Shown here in pieces: positions 10,090 to 19,358 of a DNA stretch of 64,000 bases. A program made the translations under genes and the position numbers. The stretch covers positions 1-64,000 of the forward strand of contig NZ_NMWU01000012.1 in assembly GCF_002860355.1 (NCBI RefSeq), given 5' to 3'. The notes below the pieces were generated by a model that searched no databases, had not been told where the DNA came from, and saw nothing but the letters and a program-made list of their open reading frames with translations. This DNA comes from Bifidobacterium margollesii. Its GTDB lineage: Bacteria; Actinomycetota; Actinomycetes; Actinomycetales; Bifidobacteriaceae. Within the stretch, counting starts at the first letter, position 1. Each line of letters starts with the position of its first letter.

Positions 10090-10227
10090 TCCCGCCGCTC
10101 CGCGCAGCGCATCACGCCGACTGACTCACAGGGCCCGTGGCGAACACACTCCCACGGGCCCCGCCCCACGACCGTATGCTGGTCTTACGGCGAAGACGCC
10201 GTAGATGGGTAGATGGAAAGGCTTACC

Positions 10228-11370
10228 ATGCTGAAATTCTCCGTACCACAGAACATCATCGTCGACTATGGCGGCGTAGGTCGTCTGGGATCGTATGCAA
10301 GCGAACTGAAGATGACCAACGCGCTGATCATCGCCGACCCGTTCCTCGCCGAGGCGCCGCTTGCCAAACAGGCCGCCGAATCGCTCGACGCGGCCGGCAT
10401 CAAGCACACCATGTTCTCCGACGTGAAGCCCAACCCCACCGCCGTATGCGTGGAGGAGGGCGAGGCCGCGTTCAAGAAGGCCGGATGCGATTCGATCATC
10501 GCGATCGGCGGCGGTTCCTCCCTCGACGTGGCCAAGGCCATCGGCGTGGTCGTCAAATACGGCGGGGAGATAGGCGACTACGAGGGCATGAACAACGTGC
10601 CCGGCCCGATCGTGCCGTTCATCGCCATCCCCACCACCGCCGGCACAGGCAGTGAAGTCACCTCGTTCTCCGTGATCACCGACGAAGCCCGCAACTACAA
10701 GCTCACCGTCGGCTCCAAACTGCTGCTGCCCGCCTACGCGATCCTTGACCCCGGCGTGCTCGCCACCGTCCCGGCCCGCGTGGCCGCCGCCTGCGGCACC
10801 GATGCGATGGTCCACGCCATCGAATCGTTCACCAACACCGTCGACTCCACGTTCTCCGGAATGTACTCGCTGGAGGCGCTGCGGCTTATCGGCAAGTACT
10901 TCAAGCGCTTCTACGCCCGCCGTGACGACGCCGAAGCCGCCCGCGGCATGATGGTAGCCGCCACCATGGCCGGCATCGCCTTCGAAGCCACGCGCCTCGG
11001 CCTCGTGCACGCCATGAGCCACCCGATCTCCGCGTTCTTCCATGTGGCGCACGGCGAGGCCAACGGCCTGCTGCTGCCGAGCATCCTCGAATTCAACGCG
11101 CTCGCCGACAAGGGTCAGTACGAGCTCATGCACGAGGCGCTGTTCCCGGAGGCCGACTACTACGACACCGAATCGTTCGTGCAGGAGATCCGCGAGCTGC
11201 TCGACGCCGTCGGCATTCCGGATTCGCTGGAGACTGCGAACGTGGATCGGGACGCGTTCCTCGCGGTGGTCGATCAGATGACCGAGGATGCGATGAAGTC
11301 CGGCAACGTCGCGGTCAACCCGCGTTCGGTGACGCCGAACGACGTCAAGGCGCTGTACCGGGCGTTGTGA
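10228..11370 (+). CDS. Iron-containing (group III) alcohol dehydrogenase
   Basis: This 380-residue NAD(P)-dependent dehydrogenase interconverts aldehydes and alcohols. GGGSSLDVAKAIG is the nucleotide-binding motif, and IPTTAGTGSEVTSFSVIT is the family signature. The metal-binding histidines lie in GLVHAMSHPISAFFHVAHG. The relatives are FucO/butanol dehydrogenase-like enzymes. ATG at 10228 (MLKFSVP) is preferred to ATG at 10213 because GGAAAGG then has proper spacing. It follows the class III aminotransferase and may reduce the aldehyde that enzyme makes; this is inference from order only. It is followed by a structured RNA candidate that ends in a strong terminator. Confidence 0.9.
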   Translation: MLKFSVPQNIIVDYGGVGRLGSYASELKMTNALIIADPFLAEAPLAKQAAESLDAAGIKHTMFSDVKPNPTAVCVEEGEAAFKKAGCDSIIAIGGGSSLDVAKAIGVVVKYGGEIGDYEGMNNVPGPIVPFIAIPTTAGTGSEVTSFSVITDEARNYKLTVGSKLLLPAYAILDPGVLATVPARVAAACGTDAMVHAIESFTNTVDSTFSGMYSLEALRLIGKYFKRFYARRDDAEAARGMMVAATMAGIAFEATRLGLVHAMSHPISAFFHVAHGEANGLLLPSILEFNALADKGQYELMHEALFPEADYYDTESFVQEIRELLDAVGIPDSLETANVDRDAFLAVVDQMTEDAMKSGNVAVNPRSVTPNDVKALYRAL

Positions 11371-11388
11371 TGACGCTATGATGATCTT

Positions 11389-11526
11389 GGCCGTGGTAGG
11401 CAGACGCGGCCGATACTTCTGAAGTGATACTGCCGTAAGGTCGGATCCCGTTCCTCTTCGGGTTCGGCCGATTTGTGGGATTGGCGATGCCGTGCGGGGT
11501 GAAAATCCGTGCGGCATCGTTTTTTG
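11389..11526 (+). ncRNA. Candidate structured small RNA with its own promoter and terminator
   Basis: A -10 box TATGAT at 11377-11382 would start transcription at about 11389. From there the sequence folds as GGCCG (11389-11393) with CGGCC (11407-11411), a small ACTT/AAGT hairpin, a 10-bp hairpin (11439-11448 with 11460-11469), and finally a terminator ending in six T residues at 11520-11525. The 138-base element has no ORF. It resembles none of tmRNA, 6S, SRP RNA or RNase P by eye. A cis leader for the helicase gene at 11582 is less likely, because the terminator comes before it. Confidence 0.45.
11485..11525 (+). terminator. Rho-independent terminator
   Basis: CGATGCCGTGCGG (11485-11497) pairs with CCGTGCGGCATCG (11507-11519), including two G-T wobble pairs, and is followed by six T residues. 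This is the clearest intrinsic terminator in the window. It ends the dehydrogenase transcript and/or the small RNA candidate. Confidence 0.85.
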
Positions 11527-11581
11527 TATCGGTTTGGATGTGAACGGTTCGGATGTGCCCGGCTGAGTATCATGGTGCCTT

Positions 11582-13027
11582 ATGCAGCAATCCGAAGCCC
11601 TGGCCATCCTCAAAGCCGGCGCGAGTGTGTTCCTCACCGGCGCTCCCGGCGCCGGCAAGACCTACGTGCTCAACGAATTCGTCCATGATGTTCGACGGCG
11701 GGGGGCTTCCGTGGCGGTTACCGCGTCCACCGGCATCGCCGCCACCCATATCAATGGGCAGACCATTCACTCGTGGAGCGGCATCGGCGTTTCCACCGTA
11801 CTCACCGAGTCGGTGCTCAAACGCATTCGCACCCGCCGTCGCAAGCAGCTCAATGCAGCTGACGTGCTGGTGATCGACGAGGTCTCCATGCTGCACGCTT
11901 GGCTGTTCGACATGGTCGATCATGTCTGTCGCGTGGTGCGGCATGACGATCGTCCGTTCGGCGGACTGCAGGTGGTGCTTTCCGGAGATTTCTTCCAGTT
12001 GCCGCCGGTGAGCGTGTCGGGCCGCAACAACGACGTGATCATGCCGGGCGAGGAGTTTCTGCGATCGCGCGAGGAGTATGCGCGGCGTGGGTTGAATCCG
12101 GAGGGGTTCGTCACCGAATCGTTGGTGTGGGGCCGGTTGGATCCGGTGGTCTGCTATCTGACCGAGCAGCATCGTCAGGACGACGGGCGGCTGCTTACCG
12201 TGCTCACCGATATTCGCGAGGGGTCGGTGAGTGACGAGGATCGCACGGTGTTGGCCGATCGGCTGGGCGTGATGCCCGGGCCGGATGAGATCGCGACGAA
12301 TCTGTTTCCCACGAACCGTCAGGCTGATTCGCTCAACAATCAGCGGTTGCACGGGATCGACGATGAGCCGCACGATTTTTACGCCGAGTCGGCCGGCGGC
12401 GCCCAGCTGGTGGAACGGCTGAAGCGCAGCATGCTGGCCCCCGAGCATCTGGTGCTGAAGACGGGTGCCGCGGTGATGGCGCTGCGCAACGATCAGGATC
12501 GACAGTACGTCAACGGTTCGCTTGGCACGGTACGGGGGTTCGCTCGGGAGGCCAAGGGCGGATGGCCCATCGTGGAGTTCGAGAACGGCAATATCGTGAC
12601 GATGAAGCCGGCCGCATGGGAGATGATGGACGGCGAGACCGTGCTCGCCTCGGTCAATCAGGTGCCGTTGCGGTGTGCGTGGGGCATTACCATCCACAAA
12701 TCGCAGGGCATGACGCTCGACCGGGCCGTGATGGATCTGCGACGCACGTTCGCCCCGGGCATGGGATATGTGGCGCTGTCGAGGGTCGAAGGTCTTGATG
12801 GTCTGTATCTGCGCGGCATCAACGACCGGGCTTTTCTGGTTTCCCCCGATGCGGTGGTGCTTGACTCCCGGCTGAGAGACGATTCCAAGGCCGCGTCCGC
12901 CAGGCTCGCCAAGGAGGGGGCCGAGGCGTTCGATCCGGAGAGGCGGATCGTCGATGGTGATGAGGACTCGGATGACGGCGGCGATGGCGATGCCGCCGAC
13001 GAGTTCACGCAATCCGCGTTGTTCTGA
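11582..13027 (+). CDS. Pif1-like (RecD-related) DNA helicase
   Basis: A 481-residue superfamily 1B helicase. Walker A is GAPGAGKT near residue 22, followed by a VAVTASTGIAATHINGQTIHSW stretch typical of Pif1 proteins. Walker B is VLVIDEVSML, and the Q/V motif is LSGDFFQLPPV. Helicase motifs near the end include ITIHKSQGMTLDRAVMDL and GYVALSRVEGLDGLYL. The C-terminal 45 residues are acidic and rich in aspartate, ending FTQSALF. Pif1-type helicases unwind DNA 5' to 3' and resolve G-quadruplexes and stalled forks. ATG at 11582 fits the family start. The gene appears monocistronic. The helicase call is firm; the cellular role is inferred from the family. Confidence 0.88.
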   Translation: MQQSEALAILKAGASVFLTGAPGAGKTYVLNEFVHDVRRRGASVAVTASTGIAATHINGQTIHSWSGIGVSTVLTESVLKRIRTRRRKQLNAADVLVIDEVSMLHAWLFDMVDHVCRVVRHDDRPFGGLQVVLSGDFFQLPPVSVSGRNNDVIMPGEEFLRSREEYARRGLNPEGFVTESLVWGRLDPVVCYLTEQHRQDDGRLLTVLTDIREGSVSDEDRTVLADRLGVMPGPDEIATNLFPTNRQADSLNNQRLHGIDDEPHDFYAESAGGAQLVERLKRSMLAPEHLVLKTGAAVMALRNDQDRQYVNGSLGTVRGFAREAKGGWPIVEFENGNIVTMKPAAWEMMDGETVLASVNQVPLRCAWGITIHKSQGMTLDRAVMDLRRTFAPGMGYVALSRVEGLDGLYLRGINDRAFLVSPDAVVLDSRLRDDSKAASARLAKEGAEAFDPERRIVDGDEDSDDGGDGDAADEFTQSALF

Positions 13028-13137
13028 TCATCGTCGTATGACCGTGATCGGGCTGTCGGATCATCGGTGATGAGGTCGGTCCGGTCGGCCGTTCCTATCG
13101 CCGGCGATGTCGCTTTGCGCGGATATGGTAGGAAACC

Positions 13138-14958
13138 ATGAGTTCCAAAGCATTGCGTATGTCTACGCTGTTCCTTCGCACTCTGCGAGAGGATCCCGCC
13201 GATGCGGACGTTGATTCCGCGAAACTGCTGCAACGAGCCGGATACATTCGTAAGGCCGCCCCCGGCATCTGGACGTGGCTTCCGCTGGGCCTGAGGGTCC
13301 TCAACAAGATCGAGGCCATCGTCCGCGAGGAGATCGACGGCATCGGCGCGCAGGAAGTGCACTTCCCGGCCCTGCTGCCGCGCGAACCGTACGAGGCCAC
13401 CCATCGCTGGGAGGAATACGGCGACAACATCTTCCGTCTCAAGGACCGTCATCAGGCCGACTACCTGCTCGCGCCGACCCACGAAGAGATGTTCACCCTG
13501 CTGGTCAAGGACATGTACTCCTCGTACAAGGACCTGCCCGTCACCCTCTACCAGATCCAGACCAAGTACCGTGACGAGTTCCGTCCTCGCGCCGGTCTGA
13601 TCCGCGGCCGCGAGTTCATCATGAAGGACGCCTACTCGTTCAGCATCGACGAGGAGGGGTTGAAGAAGGCCTACTACGACGAGCGTGGTGCCTACGAGCG
13701 CATCTTCCAGCGTCTCGATCTCAAGTACGTGCCCGTGTTCGCCATGTCCGGCCCGATGGGCGGCTCCGCCTCCGAGGAGTTTCTCGCCCCCATGCCGATC
13801 GGCGAGGACACGTTCGCGCTCGCACCCTCCGGCAAGGCATGGAACGTCGAGGCGCTCACCACGCCCGAACTGCCGGCGATCGACTGCTCGAACACGCCTG
13901 TCGCGTCCAAGGAGGCCACGCCCGACGCCAAGACCATCGACAAGATGATCGAGCGTGCCAATGCCGATCACCCGCGTGCCGACGGTCGCTCGTGGGAGGC
14001 TTCCGACATTCTTAAGAACGTCGTCGTCGCCGTCAAACACTCCGAGGATGAGGAGCATGACGAGCCGTGGCGTGAGGTGATCGTCGTGGGCGTGCCCGGC
14101 GACCGCACGGTCGACATGAAGCGTCTTGAGGCGCAGTTCGCGCCCGCCGAGCTGGAGGAGGCCACCGAGGAGGATCTCAAGGCCCATCCGGAGTTGGTCT
14201 CCGGATACATCGGTCCGATGGTGCTCGGCCCGCAGGGCAAGGCCGCAGGCGTGGAGAATCCGGTGCGCTACTTCCTCGATGCGCATGTGGTCAAGGGTTC
14301 CGCATGGTTCACTGGTGCCGACGAGCATGAGGTCGACTACTACGATCTCGTCTACGGCCGTGACTTCGAAGCCGACGGCACCGTCGAGGCCGTCGAGGTT
14401 CGTCACGGCGACATGAGCCCGGACGGTTCCGGCCCGCTGAGCTTCGAGCGCGGTGTGGAGATCGGCCAGGTGTTCCAGCTCGGTCTGAAGTACTCCAAGG
14501 CGCTGGACCTCAAGGTACTCGATCAGAACGGCAAGACCGTGCCCGTGTGGATGGGCTGCTACGGCATCGGCGTTTCCCGCGTACTCGCCTGCATCGCCGA
14601 AACGCATCATGACGAGCGTGGTCTGGCGTGGCCGGCCATCATCGCTCCCGCTCAGGTGCATGTGGTGGCCACCGGAAAGAACGCCGAGGCGTTCGAGGCC
14701 GCCGAGAAGCTGGTCGAGGAGCTGGAGGCCAAGGGCATCGAGGTCATCTACGACGACCGCAGGAAGGTCTCCCCGGGGGTGAAGTTCAAGGACGCCGAGC
14801 TCATCGGAGCCCCGCTGATCGCCGTGGCCGGCCGTGACACCGTGAACGACGGCACCATCGAGATCCGCGACCGCGACGGCGGGAACGACGTGGCCGTGCC
14901 GGTGGCCGAAGCCGCCGACGAGATCGCAAAGCGGGTGGAGGAGCTGCTGGGCCGCTGA
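13138..14958 (+). CDS. proS: Prolyl-tRNA synthetase (bacterial type)
   Basis: ProS attaches proline to tRNA-Pro. The 606-residue length and an internal editing (INS) domain of about 180 residues between motifs 2 and 3 mark the bacterial type. Motif 1 is in the region [18 protein letters not shown]; motif 2 covers [21 protein letters not shown]; motif 3 is [11 protein letters not shown]. The C-terminal anticodon-binding domain begins near residue 500 ([12 protein letters not shown]). The start [23 protein letters not shown] agrees with relatives. No neighbouring gene is obviously linked to it. Confidence 0.97.
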   Translation: MSSKALRMSTLFLRTLREDPADADVDSAKLLQRAGYIRKAAPGIWTWLPLGLRVLNKIEAIVREEIDGIGAQEVHFPALLPREPYEATHRWEEYGDNIFRLKDRHQADYLLAPTHEEMFTLLVKDMYSSYKDLPVTLYQIQTKYRDEFRPRAGLIRGREFIMKDAYSFSIDEEGLKKAYYDERGAYERIFQRLDLKYVPVFAMSGPMGGSASEEFLAPMPIGEDTFALAPSGKAWNVEALTTPELPAIDCSNTPVASKEATPDAKTIDKMIERANADHPRADGRSWEASDILKNVVVAVKHSEDEEHDEPWREVIVVGVPGDRTVDMKRLEAQFAPAELEEATEEDLKAHPELVSGYIGPMVLGPQGKAAGVENPVRYFLDAHVVKGSAWFTGADEHEVDYYDLVYGRDFEADGTVEAVEVRHGDMSPDGSGPLSFERGVEIGQVFQLGLKYSKALDLKVLDQNGKTVPVWMGCYGIGVSRVLACIAETHHDERGLAWPAIIAPAQVHVVATGKNAEAFEAAEKLVEELEAKGIEVIYDDRRKVSPGVKFKDAELIGAPLIAVAGRDTVNDGTIEIRDRDGGNDVAVPVAEAADEIAKRVEELLGR

Positions 14959-15454
14959 TTCCGCAGTGTTGATTTCACTGTGCTGATTCAGCTGATTTCA
15001 CAGTCGGACAGACAGGACAGACCGGATATTCCGGCAAGATAGCACATATCGTCCGTATATCGGGGCGGGTTCTTCGGGGCCTGCCCCTTTCCTGTATATC
15101 CAATGCATAGCGTATCCGTGGCCGGAATGCCGATCCGTACCCGACGAAATATTCGGCAACGACTGTGGATGACGACGAAGCCATCCACAGTCGTTGCGTT
15201 TCCCGGCGTAGTTATCCACAGTCGTCATGCGTGTCGGTCACGTTCGACCACATTGCCCGTACGGCTATCCTCCGAAGCCCTTCCGGTCGCATAGTGGATA
15301 TCACCGTTTCACGACGACCGGGATCACGGGCGGACCAATACACGCATCCGAATCTCGCATCATCATCGCCCATGAACCCGGCTCCGTCGTGAAGTGGTCC
15401 AAACGTTACGAACATGCCGCACGCATCCGTGCGACTCACGGGAAAGGGCCGAAG
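14959..15454. promoter_or_regulatory. Spacer between proS and ssb with DnaA-box-like repeats
   Basis: This 496-base gap has no credible gene. Its main feature is at 15157-15220. A perfect 14-base inverted repeat, CAACGACTGTGGAT (15157-15170) with ATCCACAGTCGTTG (15183-15196), is followed by a third ATCCACAGTCGT copy that includes TTATCCACA (15212-15220), the exact consensus DnaA box. The two other copies read TCATCCACA (minus strand, 15164-15172) and CCATCCACA (15181-15189). The ssb start follows 235 bases later. Confidence 0.6.
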
Positions 15455-16015
15455 ATGGCACAGCAGGCACAGATAGTCATAGCGGGCAATGTATGCCGGG
15501 AACCTCAGCGGTTCGGACAGGAGGGAGGCACGCCATGCTGCATCTTCCGCCTCGCCGCATCCAGAAGGTTCTGGAACCGATCCACGCAGACCTGGCAGGA
15601 CAGTCCCACCACATGGGTGAGCGTGAAGACCTTCTGGTCGTTGGCGCTCAACGTGATGCGCTCATTGAAGAAGGGCGATGCCGTGGTGGTTTCCGGCGTG
15701 CTCTCCACCAATGAATGGGACAGGGGCGGTCGGCTGCAAAGCGGGCTGAGTATCGAGGCCACGTCAGTGGGGCACGATCTCAACCGGGGCATCAGCGTGT
15801 TCACCCGTGTTCCGAACAAGGCGAACAACGGGTTGATGGCGAACGGGACGATGACGAACGGGACGATGGTGAACGAGATTCGTTCCGAAAGTTCCGAAGG
15901 CGACGAAAGATCCGAAAGCGAGGAGTTCTCCGGTTTTGAGGGAAAGCCTCCCGAAACCGGGCCGTCGCAACCGGCGCAGACGGCTCCGGCAATGGAACGG
16001 GAGGCTGTGCTATGA
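15455..16015 (+). CDS. ssb: Single-stranded DNA-binding protein (second, divergent paralogue type)
   Basis: The 186-residue protein starts AQQAQIVIAGNVCREPQRFG and continues with an OB-fold pattern (FRLAASRRFWN, TTWVSVKTFWSLALNVMRSLKKGDAVVVSG, EWDRGGRLQSGLSIEA), which matches SSB. ATG at 15455 follows GGAAAGGG. The C-terminal third is low-complexity: three MANGT-like pentapeptides coded by a 15-bp repeat (15836-15880), then an acidic Ser/Glu-rich stretch. The end does not show the usual acidic DDDIPF-type tip, so it may not recruit the standard partners. Bifidobacteria normally carry the main ssb between rpsF and rpsR; this one, beside DnaA-box-like sites, looks like an accessory copy. Confidence 0.85.
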   Translation: MAQQAQIVIAGNVCREPQRFGQEGGTPCCIFRLAASRRFWNRSTQTWQDSPTTWVSVKTFWSLALNVMRSLKKGDAVVVSGVLSTNEWDRGGRLQSGLSIEATSVGHDLNRGISVFTRVPNKANNGLMANGTMTNGTMVNEIRSESSEGDERSESEEFSGFEGKPPETGPSQPAQTAPAMEREAVL

Positions 16016-16031
16016 CATGAGTCGATCGCCG

Positions 16032-18098
16032 CTACCAGATTCGGACTCGGGACTCGGGGTCGAGCCACATGCCGGAGTCCTTGGTGACGCCGAATGCGGT
16101 GTAGAACAGGTCGACGTTGCGCACGATGCCGTTGGTGCGGAACTCCGCGGGGGAATGCGGGTCGATCTGCAGGTACTGCTCGGCGAGCTCATCGCGGTTC
16201 TTGCCGCGCCAGACGGAGGCGTAGGCGAGGAAAAACCGCTGCGTACCGGTGAAACCGTCGATGGTCGGCGCCTTGTCCAGCGCCTCGGCCACGGCTTCGG
16301 GTGTTCCGTTTTCGGCTCCCAGGGCCAGCGCATACGCCTTGATCGCGATGTTCACGCCACCCAGATCGCCGATGTTCTCGCCGATGGTCAGCGCGCCGTT
16401 GACGTGCGGCGCCTGCTCCGGGTGATCGGCGTACCTTTCGGCGAGCTGCTTGGGTACGAACCCGTTGTACTGCTCGATCAACGCCTTGGTACGGTTCTCG
16501 AAGTTCTCGCGATCCTGCGCGGTCCACCAGTCGTGAAGTCGGCCGTCGCCGTCGTACTTCGAACCCTGATCGTCGAATCCGTGGCCGATCTCATGGCCGA
16601 TCACCGCGCCGATGCCACCGTAGTTGGCCGCGTCCTCGGCCTCGGGGTTGAAGAACGGGGGCTGCAGGATCGCCGCGGGGAACACGATCACGTTCATCGT
16701 CGGCTCGTAGTAGGCGTTCACCGTCTGCGGGTTCATCAGCCACTCGTCCTTGTCCACCGGCTGGCCTGCCTTGGCGAGCTGGTAGCCGCCCTCGTAGCGG
16801 AAGGCGTTGCGCAGGTTCTCCACCAGCGAATAGTCGTCCGACACGTTCAATGCACCGTAATCGCGCCAATGGTTCGTGTATCCGATCTTCGGAGTGAACT
16901 TGGAGAGCTTCTCCAGCGCACGGCCCTTGGTCTCTTCGCCCAGCCAGTCGCTGGCCGTGATCGAGGCATGGTAGGCGCGGATCAGGTTGTTCACCAGCGC
17001 CTCCATGCGGCGCTTGGAGGATTCGGGGAAATGACGGCGCACGTATTCACGTCCGACATCCTCACCGCAGATGCCGTTCACCAGCGATACGGCGCGCTTC
17101 CAACGATCTCGCTGCTGGGTGGTGCCGGAAAGCACCTTGCCGTAGAAGTCGAAGCGGGCTTTGTCGAAGTCGTGGCTCAGGTAGCCTGCCCAGCCGATCA
17201 GCTCGTGCACGCGGGCCCACAGCTTCAGGTCGTCGAGTTCGGCCTCGCTCCAGAAGCGGCCGATGCCGGTGAGGAAGCTGGGCTCGTGCACGATCGTGTG
17301 CCTGAGCACGGCGTTCATGTCCACGGGCTGCAACGCCGAGGTAGAGGAGGAGTCATACGCCTGCTGCCATGCCTGGGCCCATGAGGCGATGTCGAAATCG
17401 CCCAACAGGCTCTGCAGCTCGGTGAAATCGGTGGGATTATAGGTCTTTTCCTCATCGCGGGTGGCCACCACATCCCAGTGGTACTTGGCGATGCGGGTCT
17501 CCACGTCGAGGAATCGGGCGGCCTGCTCGTCGGCTTCGGCTCCCGTCTTCGCGTAGCCGGCGAGCTTGAGCAGATTCGCCGCCATATCCACGTACGCCTC
17601 GCGCACGGGTTCGTAACGGTCCTCACGGTAATAGGCTTCATCGGGCAGTCCCAGACCGGCCTGCTCCACATGGGTCACATTGGTCTGGGGGGCACCGGGA
17701 TCGGGATACACCATGAATCCGATGAGGTCGGGGCCGCCGTCGGGATTCAGCGATCCGAGCGTGCGGACGAGAGCGGCCTTGTCGGCTGACTGATCGATGG
17801 TCTCGAGGTCGGTCCGGATCGGATCGAGGCCGGCCGATTCGATGGCGTCCTCGTTTAGGAAGGACCGGTACAGCACCGCGGATTTGATGGCGGGGCTGTA
17901 CTCGTCCTCGAGAATGTCGCGGACGTCCTTCTCCGCGTTCTCGGCGAGCTTGTCGAACGCGCCGAACCGGGCGCGGTCGGCGGGAAGGATGTAGGTGTCG
18001 ATCCAGGGGCCGTTGACGTATCGGAAGAAGTCGTCGGACGGTTTGATCACGGAGGAGAACGATGCCGGGTCGATGCCGGAAATCAGCTTGTCTGTCAT
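16032..18098 (-). CDS. pepO: M13-family zinc metallopeptidase (PepO-like endopeptidase)
   Basis: A 688-residue neprilysin-type peptidase that cleaves short peptides. The zinc site HEIGHGFDDQ near residue 500 has the HExxH motif, and the third ligand lies in GENIGDLGGV (ENxxD motif). The substrate-binding NAYY motif (VNAYYEPTMN) precedes it. The N terminus (PSDDFFRYVNGPWIDTY) is typical of the family. No signal peptide is visible, so it is probably cytoplasmic and acts in peptide utilisation. It is convergent with ssb, leaving only 16 bases between the stops. Confidence 0.95.
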   Translation of the reverse strand: MTDKLISGIDPASFSSVIKPSDDFFRYVNGPWIDTYILPADRARFGAFDKLAENAEKDVRDILEDEYSPAIKSAVLYRSFLNEDAIESAGLDPIRTDLETIDQSADKAALVRTLGSLNPDGGPDLIGFMVYPDPGAPQTNVTHVEQAGLGLPDEAYYREDRYEPVREAYVDMAANLLKLAGYAKTGAEADEQAARFLDVETRIAKYHWDVVATRDEEKTYNPTDFTELQSLLGDFDIASWAQAWQQAYDSSSTSALQPVDMNAVLRHTIVHEPSFLTGIGRFWSEAELDDLKLWARVHELIGWAGYLSHDFDKARFDFYGKVLSGTTQQRDRWKRAVSLVNGICGEDVGREYVRRHFPESSKRRMEALVNNLIRAYHASITASDWLGEETKGRALEKLSKFTPKIGYTNHWRDYGALNVSDDYSLVENLRNAFRYEGGYQLAKAGQPVDKDEWLMNPQTVNAYYEPTMNVIVFPAAILQPPFFNPEAEDAANYGGIGAVIGHEIGHGFDDQGSKYDGDGRLHDWWTAQDRENFENRTKALIEQYNGFVPKQLAERYADHPEQAPHVNGALTIGENIGDLGGVNIAIKAYALALGAENGTPEAVAEALDKAPTIDGFTGTQRFFLAYASVWRGKNRDELAEQYLQIDPHSPAEFRTNGIVRNVDLFYTAFGVTKDSGMWLDPESRVRIW

Positions 18099-18303
18099 GC
18101 CTTCCAGAGTAATGGCCGAGCCATACTTATGCCATCAATGCCTTTCGTTTCCGCGGGGAATATTGGATGCGGAAGGCGGGGCCGTCGATTCGGAGTCGTG
18201 ACATGCAGGTCACTATGTGAGAATGGTTATCAAATCATCGGCGATGATGGCATGACGTTGAAGTAAGGTAATGAGGAACACCCGTAGAAAGCGAAGCAAT
18301 ACA

Positions 18304-19080
18304 GTGATCGAACTGAAGACACCTCAGGAAATCAAGGAAATGCGTGCGGCCGGCAAGTTCGTCGGCGAGATCCTCAAGGAACTCAAGTCCATGACGAAGG
18401 TGGGCACCAACCTTCTGGAGATCGACGATTTCGTCCGTCGGCGCATCGAGGAGCGCAAGGGAGCCGAATCCTGCTATGTGGACTATGCCCCCGATTTCGG
18501 TACCGGCCCCTTCGCCCACTACATCTGCACGTCCGTGAACGACGCCGTACTGCACGGCGTGCCCTACGACTACAACCTCAAGGACGGCGATCTGGTCTCG
18601 CTGGATCTGGCCATCAACGTCGACGGTTGGGTGGGAGACTCCGCCATCAGCTTCGTGGTGGGCAACGATCCCGATCCGGAGGATCTTCGTCTCATCAAAT
18701 GCACCGAGGAAGCGCTGGCCGCAGCCATCGACGTGGCTCGCGCAGGCAACCGTCTGGGTGACATCTCGTCCACCATCGGCGACATCGCCCGATCCTACGG
18801 CTACCCGATCAACCTTGAGTTCGGCGGACACGGCGTGGGACACATCATGCACGGCGACCCCCATGTGCCCAACGACGGTCGCGCCCATCACGGATACCGT
18901 CTGCGTCCGGGTCTGGTCATCGCCATCGAACCGTGGTTCCTCAAGAGTACCGACGAGATCTTCCAGGATCCGAAGGACGGCTGGACGCTCCGCTCGCAGG
19001 ACGGTTCCCGCGGCGCTCACAGCGAGCACACCATCGCCATCACCGACGGCGATCCGATCATTCTCACCGCGAGGAACTGA
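18304..19080 (+). CDS. map: Methionine aminopeptidase type I
   Basis: Map removes the initiator methionine from nascent proteins. The 258-residue pita-bread fold shows metal-ligand regions LVSLDLAINVDGWVGDSA, GHGVGHIMHGDP, VIAIEPWF and GAHSEHTIAI. GTG at 18304 (VIELKTPQEIKEMRAAGKFVG) matches the family N terminus. An in-frame ATG at 18271 would add 11 basic residues (MRNTRRKRSNT) that the family lacks; neither start has a strong ribosome binding site. The gene is divergent from pepO with a 205-base gap and seems monocistronic. Confidence 0.93.
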   Translation: MIELKTPQEIKEMRAAGKFVGEILKELKSMTKVGTNLLEIDDFVRRRIEERKGAESCYVDYAPDFGTGPFAHYICTSVNDAVLHGVPYDYNLKDGDLVSLDLAINVDGWVGDSAISFVVGNDPDPEDLRLIKCTEEALAAAIDVARAGNRLGDISSTIGDIARSYGYPINLEFGGHGVGHIMHGDPHVPNDGRAHHGYRLRPGLVIAIEPWFLKSTDEIFQDPKDGWTLRSQDGSRGAHSEHTIAITDGDPIILTARN

Positions 19081-19358
19081 CATCAGGCCGCGGACAGATC
19101 TTCGGGACGCGGCCCGATCAGCCGGTCGGCGAACACCGTCCACTGGCTGATGTCGGCCGTTGATGGGCATTCGTTCCATCTCTGGGCTGACATGCTGTAA
19201 CGTAGGGCGAAACCGGACGCACGTAAACTGCATGCCTGAGCTGTGGGCGGTCATGGCGGCATCGTACGAAACGGGGCCGCCGTTCGCGTCATGAACGGCA
19301 TCGGAATCGTGGCGGGCTTGCATGATGCGGGCGGTTATGGATGTATGGGAGGAAACAC

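Noticed and set aside
11389-11470. tRNA-Leu-like stretch (TGGTAGGCAGACGCGG)
   Set aside because: It resembles a D arm, but acceptor, anticodon and T arms do not pair properly. The hairpin-terminator reading fits better.
12658-14661. Long minus-strand frame opposite the helicase and proS genes
   Set aside because: It spans two well-supported plus-strand genes, has a shadow-like composition rich in His, Arg and Val, and no ribosome binding site or motifs.
15227-15454. N-terminal extension of the SSB frame
   Set aside because: It reads through the DnaA-box region with no SSB similarity; the OB fold and a good ribosome binding site place the start at 15455.
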